A stretch of 64,000 nucleotides of DNA from Iamia sp. SCSIO 61187 (GTDB lineage: Bacteria; Actinomycetota; Acidimicrobiia; Acidimicrobiales; Iamiaceae): NCBI RefSeq assembly GCF_019443745.1, contig NZ_CP050948.1, forward strand, positions 3,166,001 to 3,230,000, read 5' to 3'. The notes beneath the pieces are model-generated. The model was not told where the DNA came from. It searched no databases and saw nothing but the letters and a program-made list of their open reading frames with translations. Within the stretch, counting starts at the first letter, position 1. Every line of letters starts with the position of its first letter. The position numbers were made by a program, and so were the translations under genes. Positions 34,281 to 44,244 of the stretch are shown piece by piece.

Positions 34281-36504
34281 CCCCCTCGACCGGCGGCGCC
34301 GGCTCGCGCCCGGCGGTCACGGCCGCCACCCGCGAGGCGGCGGCGCCGACCGGCGGCGGGTGGTCGAGGTCGAGGTCCTCGAGCGCCAGGGCCTCGTCGA
34401 TGCGGGCCAGGTGCGCGGCCCGCCAGGGCACGGTGACGCCGACCCAGTCGAGGTCCTCGGGTGCCTCGCCCCGGTCGGGCGCCGGCCCGTCGGACGCAGC
34501 CCGGCGGCGGGCCCCCTCGGAGGCGACCAGGTAGGCGGCGGCGACCAGGAGGACGAAGGGCCAGTTGGCGATGACGTCGGCCAGGCGCAGGGCGTAGGCC
34601 ACGGCCATGGCCCCGACCATGGCCAGCAGCGCCGGCGTGTCGGCCCGCAGCGGGGCCAGCCGGCGCTGGATGATCGGGAGCACACCGCTCGGGTTGCGTC
34701 CCAGCCCGATCCCGGTGAGACCGGGCGTGACGGTGTTGATCTTGGCGAGCAGGGGCCCGAGGGCGGAGGTGAGGGGGATGAGGCCGTAGAGGGAGAACCC
34801 GGCGAAGAGGGCGGCGCCGACCAGCCCGGCCCCGCCGACGACCACGAGCATGAACAGCGGCAGCCCGGTGATGAGGTTGAAGCGCTCGGGGGCGACGGTG
34901 CCCAGCTGCATGCCGTAGAGGGCACCGCCCAGCCCGGCGATGCCCGCCGAGAGCATGAACACCGCCAGCCGGGGCCACATCAGGTTGAGCCCGAAGGTGG
35001 CGCAGGCGGCCTCGCTGTCGCGCATGGCCACGAGCGCCCGCCCGAAGGGGCTCCGGCGCACGGCGGCCACGACGAGGGCGACGGCGGCGAAGGCGACGGC
35101 CGAGAGGACGACCTGCGACTCGCGGGAGTTGAACTCGTAGCCGAAGACGGACAGCGGGTCGATGCTCGTCGAGCCCAGCTCGAAAAGGCTGATGTGCACC
35201 GGCCCGACGTCGAAGTCGGGCAGGTTGAAGATCCAGCGGTCGAGGGCGACGGCGAAGGCGGCGGTGGCCAGGGCCAGGTAGATGCCCGAGAGCCGCAGCA
35301 CGGGCAGGGCGACGAGGCCGCCCACGGCGGCGGCGAACACGACCGCCAGCACGATGCCGAGAGGCGACCCGCCCTGCCCGTGGTGGGCGGCGGCGATGGC
35401 GCCGACCCCGGCGAAGCTCAGCTGGGCGAGGGAGATCTGGCCGGCGTAGCCGACGAGGGGCACGAGCGAGAGGGCGACGATGGCCAACGGGAAGATCTGC
35501 CCGTAGGTGATGAGGCTGCTGGTGTCGAGCGTCGTGACCATCACGACGGCGGCGACCACCACGCCGCCGGCCAGCATGGCCATGCCCGAGGTGGACGGGG
35601 CCGGGAAGAACTCGCGCAGGTGGCTGCGCGTCCGGAGCCGGGGGTTCGGCAGCGCCAGCAGGACGAGGAAGAGGATGATCGCCGCCGCGGCCGAGCGGAA
35701 GGCGGCGAGGTACTGGTTGCTGGGCAGGTAGGCGGCGAGGTAGCCCTCGGTCAGGCCGATGACCATGGCGCCCACGAAGGTGAGCGGCAGCGACCGGAGC
35801 CGGCCGAAGATGGCGGCGGCGTAGGCGTTCACGATCAGGAGCGACAGCGAGGCCGATTCCAGCGACAGCGACGGGGCGATGAGGATGCCGCCCACCGCGG
35901 CCAGCGAGCAGCCCACCGCCCAGCTGAGCAGGGCGATGCGGTCGGGGCGGGCCCCGTTGAGCAGGGTGAGCGAGCGGTCGTCGACGTTGGCCCGCATCGA
36001 GACCCCGATGCGCGTCCGGTACAGGAGGAACCGCAGCCCCAGCGCCACGACCACCGCGGTGACGATGGTGATGGCCTGGTGGTAGGTGATCGAGGTGACG
36101 CCGAGGTCGATGCGCTCGCCGTCGAAGAACTTGCTGTTGGGCCGGCTGTTGCCCGGCTCCCAGATCAGGTTGGCCAGCCCGATGGTGCCGACGAGCAGGC
36201 TGATCGACACGACCAGCTTGGTGGCCTCGCTCGTCCCGACGAGGCCCCGCATCACCACCCGTTCGAGCAGCAGGCCGAAGCCGGGGGCCAGGACCAGCAG
36301 CACGATCCCGAGGGCGATCGGGGCCGGCCACCCCCAGTCGAAGCGCAGCTGCCAGTACGTGAAGGCGGCCAGCATCCCGATGGCGCCGTGGGCGAAGTTG
36401 AAGATGCCGGTGGTCGCGTAGGTCAGGACGAGGCCGCTGGAGATGACGGCGTAGATGGCGGCCAGGCTGAGCCCGACGATGGTGAAGACCAGGAACGTCT
36501 CCAT
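34264..36504 (-). CDS. Fused LivH-LivM ABC transporter permease
   Basis: A 746-residue permease in which LivH-like (residues about 1-300, with SGLVLTYATTGIFNFAHGAI) and LivM-like (about 310-640, with GYAGQISLAQLSFAGVGAI and FGRALVAMRDSEAACATFGL) halves are joined, followed by a charged cytoplasmic tail of about 90 residues. Fused permeases are common in actinobacterial Liv-type transporters. The ATG at 36504 (METFLVFTIVGLSL) is six bases after the livK stop. Imports a small amide, amino acid or organic acid; the substrate is undefined here. Confidence 0.87.
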   Translation of the reverse strand: METFLVFTIVGLSLAAIYAVISSGLVLTYATTGIFNFAHGAIGMLAAFTYWQLRFDWGWPAPIALGIVLLVLAPGFGLLLERVVMRGLVGTSEATKLVVSISLLVGTIGLANLIWEPGNSRPNSKFFDGERIDLGVTSITYHQAITIVTAVVVALGLRFLLYRTRIGVSMRANVDDRSLTLLNGARPDRIALLSWAVGCSLAAVGGILIAPSLSLESASLSLLIVNAYAAAIFGRLRSLPLTFVGAMVIGLTEGYLAAYLPSNQYLAAFRSAAAAIILFLVLLALPNPRLRTRSHLREFFPAPSTSGMAMLAGGVVVAAVVMVTTLDTSSLITYGQIFPLAIVALSLVPLVGYAGQISLAQLSFAGVGAIAAAHHGQGGSPLGIVLAVVFAAAVGGLVALPVLRLSGIYLALATAAFAVALDRWIFNLPDFDVGPVHISLFELGSTSIDPLSVFGYEFNSRESQVVLSAVAFAAVALVVAAVRRSPFGRALVAMRDSEAACATFGLNLMWPRLAVFMLSAGIAGLGGALYGMQLGTVAPERFNLITGLPLFMLVVVGGAGLVGAALFAGFSLYGLIPLTSALGPLLAKINTVTPGLTGIGLGRNPSGVLPIIQRRLAPLRADTPALLAMVGAMAVAYALRLADVIANWPFVLLVAAAYLVASEGARRRAASDGPAPDRGEAPEDLDWVGVTVPWRAAHLARIDEALALEDLDLDHPPPVGAAASRVAAVTAGREPAPPVEGGGARA

Positions 36505-36509
36505 CCGCG

Positions 36510-37967
36510 CTACTCCAGCTCGTCGATGCTCTTGCCCACGTCCTCCAACGTGACCCCCTCGCCGTAGTCGCCCTCGAGCGTCACCACGCTGTCGTCGGCG
36601 CAGCGGAACAGGCCGTCGGTGGTCTCGAAGTCGTCGGGGACGGCGAACCCGTCGGGGCTGGCCTCGACGACCATGGCGCAGCGGGGGCCCTTCCCGGAGC
36701 TGGGGTCGGTGGCGGCGTGGAGCCCGCCACCGGTCCAGTCGGTGATGCCCGAGGCCTCCTCGAAGACGCAGGCCCGGGTGACCTCGGAGCCGCAGGCCTT
36801 GACCGCGGTCGCGAACAGGAGCCAGGCGGAGAAGGAGTTGTAGCCCAGCAGGGCCTCGCTCTTGCCCTCGGGGAGGTGCTCCTCGAACAGGTCGAGGTAC
36901 TGCTGGGTGGCGGGGTTCTCCTCGGCCAGGAACGGGGGGACGACCGACGCCAGCATGAAGACGTTGCGGATCGACGCCCCGCCGACCTCGATGAAGGTGG
37001 CGTCGAGGGCGTTGCCGCCGACGACGGCCCAGTCGAGCTCGTAGGAGATGTCGTCGAAGGCCTGGAGCAGCTTGGCGAAGTTCTCGGGCTCCCCGGTGTA
37101 GACGAGGCCGCGCACGCCGTCGCTCTGCATGGCCTGGGCGAACGGGGTCCAGCTGGCCTCGCCGATGGCGTTGTACTGGGCCTCGTAGGTGATGTCCCAC
37201 CCGAGGGACTCCACCGCCTCCTGGTTCTGGGCGTCGACGACCACGGTCGAGGGGACGTTGCCGGTGAGGAACCCGACGTCGCCGGTCGAGTCCGGGAACC
37301 GCTGCTCGATGTACTGGAACGTGGCGATGGGCAGCTCGTCGAGGGCGGTCGGCAGCGGGCGCACGGCGAGGTCGGCACCGCGGGCGGCGGAGGACACCTG
37401 GTAGGCGGGGATCTCGGGCAGCAGGCACCCGAGGCGCTCCTCCTGGCCGGTGTCGTCGAAGACGCCACCGCCGCCCACCAGCATGAAGTCCTCCTGGCAG
37501 GCCTCGGTGATGCGCTGCTTGTACTCGGTGATCTTGGCGTCGCGCTCGACGACCTCGATCTCCCGGCCGTTGATGCCGCCGGCCTCGTTGCACCAGGTGG
37601 TGAACACCTCGGTGGCGTCGAAGAGCTCCTGGTTCAGGCCCTGGCGCCCGACGAAGCCGGGGTCGGAGATGGTGCCCACCTGGATGCTGTCCGAGGTCAC
37701 CCCCTGGGCGGTGTCACCGGTGGCGTCGCCGGGGCCGCAGACGTCCTCGAGGTCGCCGAAGGAGCCGGCGCCGCCGCCGTCGGGCTCGCCGCCCCCACCC
37801 TCGGGGGCGGTGGTCTCCTGGGCCCCGGTCTCGGTCTCGTCGTCGCTCCGCGTGCAGCCGGCGGCGACCATGGCGAGGGTGACCAGGACGGCGAGCACGG
37901 CGGCGGATCGCCGTCGGGCCGTCGTCCTCGGCCTCGGAACCCGTGCTGCCCTCGAGCCTGACCGCAT
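36510..37967 (-). CDS. livK: Substrate-binding lipoprotein of Liv-type ABC transporter
   Basis: A 485-residue periplasmic-binding-type protein. A basic N-terminus, hydrophobic stretch and lipobox VAAGC with lipidation Cys38 show a lipoprotein; a Glu/Gly/Thr-rich linker follows. The fold (GTISDPGFVGRQG..., EAGGINGREIEVVERDAKI) is of the peripla_BP_6 family. AGGGGG precedes the ATG by seven bases. Two KstR-type operators lie 62-122 bases upstream, so steroid or sterol-derived acids are a plausible ligand class. First gene of the transporter operon. Confidence 0.87.
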   Translation of the reverse strand: MRSGSRAARVPRPRTTARRRSAAVLAVLVTLAMVAAGCTRSDDETETGAQETTAPEGGGGEPDGGGAGSFGDLEDVCGPGDATGDTAQGVTSDSIQVGTISDPGFVGRQGLNQELFDATEVFTTWCNEAGGINGREIEVVERDAKITEYKQRITEACQEDFMLVGGGGVFDDTGQEERLGCLLPEIPAYQVSSAARGADLAVRPLPTALDELPIATFQYIEQRFPDSTGDVGFLTGNVPSTVVVDAQNQEAVESLGWDITYEAQYNAIGEASWTPFAQAMQSDGVRGLVYTGEPENFAKLLQAFDDISYELDWAVVGGNALDATFIEVGGASIRNVFMLASVVPPFLAEENPATQQYLDLFEEHLPEGKSEALLGYNSFSAWLLFATAVKACGSEVTRACVFEEASGITDWTGGGLHAATDPSSGKGPRCAMVVEASPDGFAVPDDFETTDGLFRCADDSVVTLEGDYGEGVTLEDVGKSIDELE

Positions 37968-38028
37968 TAGCGAACCCCCTGGAACCGGTGTGACGGCCGC
38001 CACCGTACACGCGATGCGCCCCGCTCGC

Positions 38029-38042
38029 GAGAACACGTTCTC
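38029..38042. promoter_or_regulatory. KstR-type operator 7 (GAGAACACGTTCTC)
   Basis: Perfect palindrome, extendable to CGAGAACACGTTCTCG, between livK (minus) and the flavin oxidoreductase (plus). Matches the KstR core apart from the outermost base pair. Confidence 0.8.
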
Positions 38043-38075
38043 GCGCCCCTCGGGCCCGGGCGGCCGCCCACCTGG

Positions 38076-38089
38076 GAGAACGCGTTCTA
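38076..38089. promoter_or_regulatory. KstR-type operator 8 (GAGAACGCGTTCTA)
   Basis: Second site in the livK/flavin oxidoreductase divergent region, again exactly 47 bases from its partner. Confidence 0.8.
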
Positions 38090-38117
38090 CGTGTTCGCGG
38101 CCGAGGTCGGACGGAAT

Positions 38118-38133
38118 AGTTGCACGCGCAACC
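38118..38133. promoter_or_regulatory. Candidate MarR-type operator
   Basis: GTTGCACGCGCAAC has 5-bp arms GTTGC/GCAAC around ACGC, about 35 bases upstream of the flavin oxidoreductase start. MarR-family sites often have TTGC/GCAA arms; no MarR gene is in the window. Confidence 0.35.
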
Positions 38134-38166
38134 ATGTTCTCCTGAACGACACGTGAAGGAGACGTC

Positions 38167-39210
38167 ATGGCAGAGATCGAGCTCGGGTTGGACACCTTCG
38201 GGGACGTCACCGTCGACGGCGACGGCCGTCCGGTCCCCCAGGCCCAGGTCATCCGGGACGTGGTCGAGGAGGCGGTGCGGGCCGACGAGCTCGGCCTCGA
38301 CTTCATCGGCATCGGCGAGCACCACCGGGCCGACTTCGCCGTCTCGGCCCCCGAGGTCGTGCTGGCCGCCATCGCCGCCCGCACCGAGCGCATCCGCCTG
38401 GGCACGGCGGTGACCGTCCTCAGCTCGGACGACCCCATCCGGGTCTTCCAGCGCTTCTCCACCCTCGACGCCCTGTCGCACGGGCGGGCCGAGGTGATCC
38501 TGGGTCGGGGGTCGTTCACCGAGTCGTTCCCGCTCTTCGGCCACGACCTGGCCGACTACGAGGTCCTCTTCGAGGAGAAGCTCGACCTCTTCACCGCCCT
38601 CCTCGCCGAGGAGCCCGTCACCTGGTCCGGCACCACCCGGGCGCCGTTGGACGGGGCCCGGGCCTACCCCGAGACCGAGGCCGGGCTGCGGGCGTGGGTC
38701 GGCGTCGGCGGCAGCCCCGAGTCGGTGGTCCGGGCCGCCCGCCACGGGCTGCCCCTCATGCTCGCCATCATCGGTGGCGACCCGCTGCGCTTCGCCCCGT
38801 TCGCCGACCTCTACCGGCGGGCCCTCGCCGAGCTGGGCCAGGACCCGCAGCCCATCGGGATCCACAGCCCCGGCCACGTCGCCGCCACCGACGAGCTCGC
38901 CCGCGAGCAGCTGTGGCCCCACTACCGGGCCATGCACGACCGCATCGGCCGCCAGCGGGGCTGGCCCCCCATGACCCGCGAGCAGTTCGACCTGGCCGCC
39001 GGCCCCACCGGCGCCCTGGCCGTCGGCTCGCCCGAGACCGTCGCCGCCAAGGTCGTCCGGGCCGTGACCGCCCTCGGCGCCAGCCGCTACGACATGAAGT
39101 ACAGCGCCGGCACCCTCCCCCACGACCTCATGCTCCGGAGCATCGAGCTCTACGCCACCGAGGTCGCCCCCCGGGTCCGCGAGGAGCTGGCCACCACTGC
39201 CGCCGCCTGA
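38167..39210 (+). CDS. LLM-class flavin-dependent oxidoreductase
   Basis: A 347-residue luciferase-like TIM-barrel protein: LGLDTFGDV, ADELGLDFIGIGEHHRADFA, RIRLGTAVTVLSSDDPIRVF and ILGRGSFTESFPLFG. The group uses FMN or F420; the binding residues do not decide which. AAGGAG lies five bases before the ATG. It shares a divergent promoter region with livK that holds two KstR-type sites and a MarR-like dyad, so either control is possible. Substrate unknown. Confidence 0.85.
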   Translation: MAEIELGLDTFGDVTVDGDGRPVPQAQVIRDVVEEAVRADELGLDFIGIGEHHRADFAVSAPEVVLAAIAARTERIRLGTAVTVLSSDDPIRVFQRFSTLDALSHGRAEVILGRGSFTESFPLFGHDLADYEVLFEEKLDLFTALLAEEPVTWSGTTRAPLDGARAYPETEAGLRAWVGVGGSPESVVRAARHGLPLMLAIIGGDPLRFAPFADLYRRALAELGQDPQPIGIHSPGHVAATDELAREQLWPHYRAMHDRIGRQRGWPPMTREQFDLAAGPTGALAVGSPETVAAKVVRAVTALGASRYDMKYSAGTLPHDLMLRSIELYATEVAPRVREELATTAAA

Positions 39211-39279
39211 CCCCGACCGACGCGTTCCTGCGTCAGCAGCAGGAGAGGACCTCCCGGCAGCGGCGCGGGAACGCGGGCG

Positions 39280-40044
39280 TCAGGTGAGACCGAGGCCCGT
39301 CTTGAGGAGCTGGATGTCGTCCATGCGGTGGGCCTCGGACGTCTCGCAGATGACGGGGGCGTCGGCCCGCTTCACGATCTCGACGAGGATGTCGGGGTCG
39401 ATGGTGCCGTGGCCCAGGTTGGCGTGGCGGTCCCGGCCCGACCCGGCCTCGTCCCGGGAGTCGTTGCAGTGCACCAGGTCGATGCGGCCGGTGATGGCCA
39501 GGATGCGCTCGACCGAGCTGGCCAGCTCCTCGCCCGCGGCGTGGGCGTGGCAGGTGTCGAGGCAGAAGCCGATGCCGCTGTCGCCGATGTGGTCCCACAG
39601 CCGACCGATGGTGTCGAAGTGCCGGGCCATGGCGTGGTCGCCGCCGGCGGTGTTCTCGAGGTAGACGGGGACGTCGGTCTCGAGCTGGTCCATGGCCTTG
39701 GCCCAGCGCTTGAACCCCTCCTCGGCCGAGTCGTCGGCGGTGACGTGGCCGCCGTGCACGATCACGGCCCGTGCCCCGATGTCCGCCGCCGCCTCGCAGG
39801 TCTGCTGGAGGATCTTGCGGCTCGGGATCCGGATCTTGTTGTTCGCCGAGGCCACGTTGATGGGGTACGGGGCGTGGACGTAGACGGGGACGGGCGAGGC
39901 CCGTAGGGCCTCGGCGTCCTCGCGGGGCGGTGGCTTCTTCCAGCTCTGCGGGTCGCCCAGGAACATCTGGAAGCAGTCCGCCCCCTCGGCCACGGCGGCG
40001 GCGATCGGGTCGGAATCGGAGCGGAGGTGCGAGCCGACGAGCAT
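39280..40044 (-). CDS. nfo: Endonuclease IV (apurinic/apyrimidinic endonuclease)
   Basis: A 254-residue AP endonuclease of the Nfo family, a zinc-dependent TIM barrel in base excision repair. Conserved segments: [63 protein letters not shown] (metal ligands), [20 protein letters not shown] and ICETSEA. A TACCCT hexamer six bases upstream of the ATG suggests a leaderless transcript. Confidence 0.93.
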   Translation of the reverse strand: MLVGSHLRSDSDPIAAAVAEGADCFQMFLGDPQSWKKPPPREDAEALRASPVPVYVHAPYPINVASANNKIRIPSRKILQQTCEAAADIGARAVIVHGGHVTADDSAEEGFKRWAKAMDQLETDVPVYLENTAGGDHAMARHFDTIGRLWDHIGDSGIGFCLDTCHAHAAGEELASSVERILAITGRIDLVHCNDSRDEAGSGRDRHANLGHGTIDPDILVEIVKRADAPVICETSEAHRMDDIQLLKTGLGLT

Positions 40045-40128
40045 CCCAAAGAGGGTACGGCGTCGGCGGAGCCGACCCTGTCAGGGCGGCGGGCGGGGTC
40101 GGAGGACGTGTACGGCGTGGGCGGAGGG

Positions 40129-40575
40129 TCAGCGGTCGGGCAGGCGCACCACGGTGAAGAAGAACTCGTCGACCTGGCGGACGACGTCGACGAACCGCTC
40201 GAAGTCGACAGGCTTGGAGACGTAGGCGTTGGCGTGCAGGTCGTAGCTGCGGAGGATGTCCTCCTCGGCCGACGAGGTCGTCAGCACCACGACGGGGATG
40301 CGGCGCAGCTCCGGGTCGGCCTTGATCTCGGCCAGGACCTCGCGACCGTCGCGCCGGGGCAGGTTGAGGTCCAGCAGGATCAGGTCGGGCCGGGTGGCGT
40401 CGGCGTACTTCCCCTCCTTGCGGAGGTAGGCCAGGGCCTGCTCGCCGTCCTCGACGGTGGCGAGGGTGTTCGTGACCTTGCTGTGCTCGAGCGCCTCGGA
40501 GGTGATGAGGACGTCGCCCGGGTCGTCCTCCACCAGGAGGATGTCGATGGGGCGGGCGTCGGGGGTGAGGCTCAC
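40129..40575 (-). CDS. Response regulator, Rcp1-type single receiver domain
   Basis: A 148-residue receiver without output domain. [13 protein letters not shown] supplies the acidic pocket, [13 protein letters not shown] holds the phospho-acceptor Asp, VVLTTSS the Thr and NAYVSKPVD the Lys. Rcp1-type regulators are typical partners of phytochrome-like kinases. GTG start overlaps the kinase stop (GTGA), so it is the kinase's likely cognate receiver. Confidence 0.9.
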   Translation of the reverse strand: MSLTPDARPIDILLVEDDPGDVLITSEALEHSKVTNTLATVEDGEQALAYLRKEGKYADATRPDLILLDLNLPRRDGREVLAEIKADPELRRIPVVVLTTSSAEEDILRSYDLHANAYVSKPVDFERFVDVVRQVDEFFFTVVRLPDR

Positions 40576-42158
40576 AGGGGGCTCCGTTCGATGGTGGGGA
40601 GGGTGATGCGGAAGCGGGCGCCGTCGCCGTCGTGGGCGTCGACCTGGATGGTGCCACCGTGGTGCTCGACGATCTTGCGGCACATGGCCAGGCCGATGCC
40701 CGTCCCCTCGTACCGGTCCTTGGCGTGCAGCCGCTGGAAGATGATGAAGATGCGCTCGGCGTACTCGTCCTCGATGCCGATGCCGTTGTCCTCGACGACG
40801 ATCTCGTGGCCGTCGGGGATCTCGACCGCCGTGATCCGCACGCGGGGAACCACGTCCTCGCGGTGGAACTTCACGGCGTTGGCGACCAGGTTCTGGAACA
40901 GGGCGACCAGCAGGGCGGGCTCGCCCCGCACCGTGGGCAGCGGGTCGGCCTCGATGGTGGCACCGGACTCCTCGATGGCGGCGGCCAGGTTGGAGCGGGC
41001 CTGGTCGAGGGCGTCGTCGAGCGGCACCTCGACGGCCTCGCCGACCATCCGCCCCACCCGGGAGAACGAGAGCAGGTCGTTGATGAGGACCTGCATGCGC
41101 TTGGCACCGTCCACGGCGAACTCGATGTACTGCTCGCCCCGCTCGTCGAGCTGGCCGCCGTAGCGCTTCTGGAGGAGCTGGCAGAACGACGCCACCTTGC
41201 GGAGGGGCTCCTGGAGGTCGTGCGAGGCGACGTAGGCGAACTGCTCGAGCTCGGCGTTCGAGCGGCTGAGGTCGGCGTTGGCCTGGTCGAGCTCCTCGGC
41301 CTGCTGCTGGAGGGTGAGGTGCGCCATCTCGACCGCGCCGAGGTCGGCCACGATCCGCTCGCGCATCATCTCCATGGCTGCGGCGAGCTCCTGGAGCTCG
41401 GCCAGCCCCACCGGCGTGACCTCGTGGTCGAAGGCGCCCTCGGCCACGACCCGGGCGTCGGCCCGCAGGGACTCCAGGGGGACCTCCACCTGGCGACGCA
41501 CGAGCCACCACAGGGCGCCGACGGCGGCGACCAGGGCCACGGCCGAGAGGCCCAGGATGAGGACGACCAGCGACGTGATCCGGTCCAGCTCCCGGCCGGC
41601 GTCGGCCTTTCGCGTCTGGAGCTCGTCTTGCAGGTCGGCGAGGGCGACCCGGAACTCGTCGAAGAGCCGCCGGCCCTCCTCCAGCGACGCCGGCTCGGCC
41701 GGCTCGGGGTCGCCCGCCGCGACCATGGCGATCGTCGGCTCGGCGTACTCCGCGCGCCACCGGTCGGCCGTCTCGTCGAGCAGCCGCACCTCGTCGGCGA
41801 GGGCGTCCACCCCCTCCAGGCTCTTGGCCAGCTGGATCTGGATCGCCTGGCGGCGGGCGTGACCCCGCTCGTAGGGCGCGAGGAAGGCCTCGTCGCGCCC
41901 GATCACGTAGGCCCGGACGCCGGACTCCTTGTCGGACATGGCCGCCAGCAGGCGCTCGGACCCGACGATGGCGGGGTCGATCCGGTCGATCACCCGCTCG
42001 CGGGCGTCCAGCAGGGCCGAGAACCCGGCGGCGCCGAGGACCACTGAGAGCACGGCGACGACGATCGAGACGAGGAAGAGGGCCCGCACGCGCCATCGGA
42101 GGCTGGCGTGCGCCCGGGGCGGCGTCGGGCTGGGGTCGGGTGCGGGCGGCGGGGTCAC
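40572..42158 (-). CDS. CHASE3-HAMP sensor histidine kinase
   Basis: A 528-residue membrane kinase. Order: short Pro-rich N-terminus, transmembrane helix (about 28-48), extracytoplasmic four-helix CHASE3-like domain ([20 protein letters not shown]), second transmembrane helix, HAMP, a coiled coil ([20 protein letters not shown]), HisKA with [19 protein letters not shown] (His phosphorylation site) and HATPase with [16 protein letters not shown] and [17 protein letters not shown] start overlaps the upstream phosphatase stop. Signals through the Rcp1-type regulator downstream. Confidence 0.9.
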   Translation of the reverse strand: MTPPPAPDPSPTPPRAHASLRWRVRALFLVSIVVAVLSVVLGAAGFSALLDARERVIDRIDPAIVGSERLLAAMSDKESGVRAYVIGRDEAFLAPYERGHARRQAIQIQLAKSLEGVDALADEVRLLDETADRWRAEYAEPTIAMVAAGDPEPAEPASLEEGRRLFDEFRVALADLQDELQTRKADAGRELDRITSLVVLILGLSAVALVAAVGALWWLVRRQVEVPLESLRADARVVAEGAFDHEVTPVGLAELQELAAAMEMMRERIVADLGAVEMAHLTLQQQAEELDQANADLSRSNAELEQFAYVASHDLQEPLRKVASFCQLLQKRYGGQLDERGEQYIEFAVDGAKRMQVLINDLLSFSRVGRMVGEAVEVPLDDALDQARSNLAAAIEESGATIEADPLPTVRGEPALLVALFQNLVANAVKFHREDVVPRVRITAVEIPDGHEIVVEDNGIGIEDEYAERIFIIFQRLHAKDRYEGTGIGLAMCRKIVEHHGGTIQVDAHDGDGARFRITLPTIERSPL

Positions 42159-43345
42159 TCCCGGGGCCCGCACCACAGCACGGCGGCGTCGTCGTCGAGG
42201 TGGCCGCCGTTGCTGGCGATGACCTGGCGGAACAGGCGGTCGAGGAGGTCCTGGGGGCCGGCCGCGTGCGACTCCAGCTCGGTCACCATCTGGGCCAGGG
42301 CTTCCATGCCGAGCCGCTCTCCGCCGTCGGCGTGGCCCTCGTAGAGCCCGTCGGTCACGACGAGGAGCTGCCAGTCGCCGGGCAGGTCGAGGTCGAAGGG
42401 AGGCGCGACCTGGTGCTCGAACACCCCGAGCGGCATCGCCGGGCGGGCGTCGGACACCCACGTCGCCACCCCGCTGCTGAGGAGGAGCGGGGGCGGGTGG
42501 CCGTGGAGCCGGATCCGCACCGAGGTGCCGCCGGGGCGGAAGGTCAGGTCGCAGACGGTGGCGAAGGTCGTGATCTCCCTCCGCTCCATGCGGAGGATGT
42601 CGTCGACGCCGGAGAGGACGTCGGCCGGTTCGGCCCCCGACACCACCAGCGACCGCCAGGCGATGCGCAGGGCGACGCCGATGGCGGCCTCGTCGGGACC
42701 GTGGCCGCACACGTCGCCGATCACGACGCGCACCGAGCCGTCGGGGCACCCGACGGCGTCGTAGAAGTCGCCTCCCACCAGGGCATCGCGACCGCCCGGG
42801 ACGTACCGGGTGGCGATGGCGACGTCGCTCTCGTCGAGGTGCAGCGTCGGGAGGAGGCCACGGGCCAGGCGGTCGTTCTCGGCCTGGCGCTGCTCGGCGA
42901 GCAGGAGCCGTCGGGCGTCGGCCTCGGCCCGGCGCCGCTCGACCGCGTACCGGATGGCCCGGGAGAGCGAGTCGCCGTCGACCTCCCCCTTGACGAGGTA
43001 GTCCTGGGCGCCGGCGGCGAGGGCCTCGATGCCCCGCTGGCGGTCGTTGAGCCCCGTGAGCACGACGACGGCGAGGTCGGGGGCGGCCCGCCGCAGCGCC
43101 GTCACCGCCTCGAGCCCGGTGGCGTCGGGCAGACCGAGGTCCACGAGGGCGCACTGGGCGCCGCGGGCCGAGCCGACGGCCTCGGCGAGGGTGGCCGCCC
43201 GCTTCAGCGTGATGGCCTCGCCCGAGTCGATCACCAGCTCCTCGACGAGCAGTGCGTCGCCGTCGTCGTCTTCCACCAGCAGCACGTCGGTGGCCAGCAG
43301 CGAGACGGCGGGCGACGTCAGCTCGAGGGAGGCCCCGTGCGTCAT
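42155..43345 (-). CDS. Receiver-PP2C (RsbU-type) serine phosphatase
   Basis: A 396-residue protein: an N-terminal receiver domain ([46 protein letters not shown]), a short coiled-coil linker and a SpoIIE/RsbU phosphatase domain ([44 protein letters not shown]) with the metal-binding aspartates. Such enzymes switch anti-sigma or partner proteins. Coupled to the histidine kinase gene, forming a three-gene signalling cassette. Confidence 0.9.
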   Translation of the reverse strand: MTHGASLELTSPAVSLLATDVLLVEDDDGDALLVEELVIDSGEAITLKRAATLAEAVGSARGAQCALVDLGLPDATGLEAVTALRRAAPDLAVVVLTGLNDRQRGIEALAAGAQDYLVKGEVDGDSLSRAIRYAVERRRAEADARRLLLAEQRQAENDRLARGLLPTLHLDESDVAIATRYVPGGRDALVGGDFYDAVGCPDGSVRVVIGDVCGHGPDEAAIGVALRIAWRSLVVSGAEPADVLSGVDDILRMERREITTFATVCDLTFRPGGTSVRIRLHGHPPPLLLSSGVATWVSDARPAMPLGVFEHQVAPPFDLDLPGDWQLLVVTDGLYEGHADGGERLGMEALAQMVTELESHAAGPQDLLDRLFRQVIASNGGHLDDDAAVLWCGPRE

Positions 43346-43419
43346 CGGCAGATGATGGCACGGCCGGCCATCGCCGCCGCCACCCGTCGGAGCGTCCTCA
43401 CCCGATGGGATGACCGGCG

Positions 43420-44244
43420 TCAGGTCGGCGTCGTCGACGGCAGGTCGGCGTTGAGGTTGCCCGAGCGCAGGCCGTCGAGGTCGAGGGTGACGCGGTCGTA
43501 GCCGGCCCCCCGGACGGCGGTGACGACGGCCTCCCGCGCCGCGACCACGGCGGCGAGCCGGTCGAGGGGGACTTCGACCCGGGCGGTGCCCTCGTAGTGG
43601 CGGACCCGCACCTCGGTGAACCCGAGGCGGTGGAGGGCGGCCTCGGCCCGGCCGACGCGGTCGAGGATCGACAGGGTGACGGGGGTGCCGTAGGGGACGC
43701 GGGAGGCGAGGCACGCGGCCGCCGGCTTGTCCCACGTCCGCAGGCCGAGCCGGCGCGACGCCTCCCGCACCATGGCCTTGGTGAAGCCGGCGTCGACGAG
43801 GGGGAACGTCGCGCCCCGGGCCGACGCCGCCTCCTGTCCGGGCCGGTGGTCGCCCAGGTCGTCGACGTTCACCCCGAGGACGACCGTGGCACCTCCGGAC
43901 GCGTCGGCCACGGGGCCGAGGACGTCCATCAGCGCCTCCTTGCACCAGCGGCAGCGGTCGCCGGCGTTGGCCTGGTAGCGAGGGTCGTCGAGCTCGACGG
44001 TCGCCACCGGCTCCCAGGCGAGGCCCCACTCCCCCGCCAGGCGGCGGCAGTCGTCGAGCTCCTCGGGCGCCAGCGACGGCGACACCGCGGTGATCGCCCG
44101 GGCGGCGGCGCCCAGCTCGTCGTGGGCGACGCGGGCGAGGAAGGCGGAGTCGGCGCCGCCGCTGAAGGCGACCACGACCGAGCCCCGGGCCCGGAGGTCG
44201 GCGCGCAGGGCGGCCAGGGCGGCGTCCACCTCGTCGGCGCTCAT
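43420..44244 (-). CDS. larE: Nickel-pincer cofactor sulfur transferase LarE, three-cysteine type
   Basis: A 274-residue PP-loop enzyme (AFSGGADSAFLARVAH, residues 26-41) that adenylates and thiolates pyridinium dicarboxylate for the lactate racemase cofactor. The sulfur-site motif ACLASRVPYG holds Cys178, and a CxxC (Cys98, Cys101 in GDRCRWCKEAL) is also present. LarE with three such cysteines is thought to use an Fe-S cluster as sulfur carrier rather than sacrificing its own cysteine; here this is inferred. Start overlaps the larC stop (ATGA). Confidence 0.9.
   Translation of the reverse strand: MSADEVDAALAALRADLRARGSVVVAFSGGADSAFLARVAHDELGAAARAITAVSPSLAPEELDDCRRLAGEWGLAWEPVATVELDDPRYQANAGDRCRWCKEALMDVLGPVADASGGATVVLGVNVDDLGDHRPGQEAASARGATFPLVDAGFTKAMVREASRRLGLRTWDKPAAACLASRVPYGTPVTLSILDRVGRAEAALHRLGFTEVRVRHYEGTARVEVPLDRLAAVVAAREAVVTAVRGAGYDRVTLDLDGLRSGNLNADLPSTTPT

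Noticed and set aside
34500-36500. Possible separate livH and livM genes
   Set aside because: There is no stop or start between the two permease halves; the frame is continuous from 36504 to 34264.
33601-36567. Plus-strand open frame of nearly 1000 residues opposite the Liv permease
   Set aside because: Low-complexity Gly/Asp/Glu/Arg/His composition typical of antisense frames in GC-rich DNA; the minus strand encodes a clear permease.
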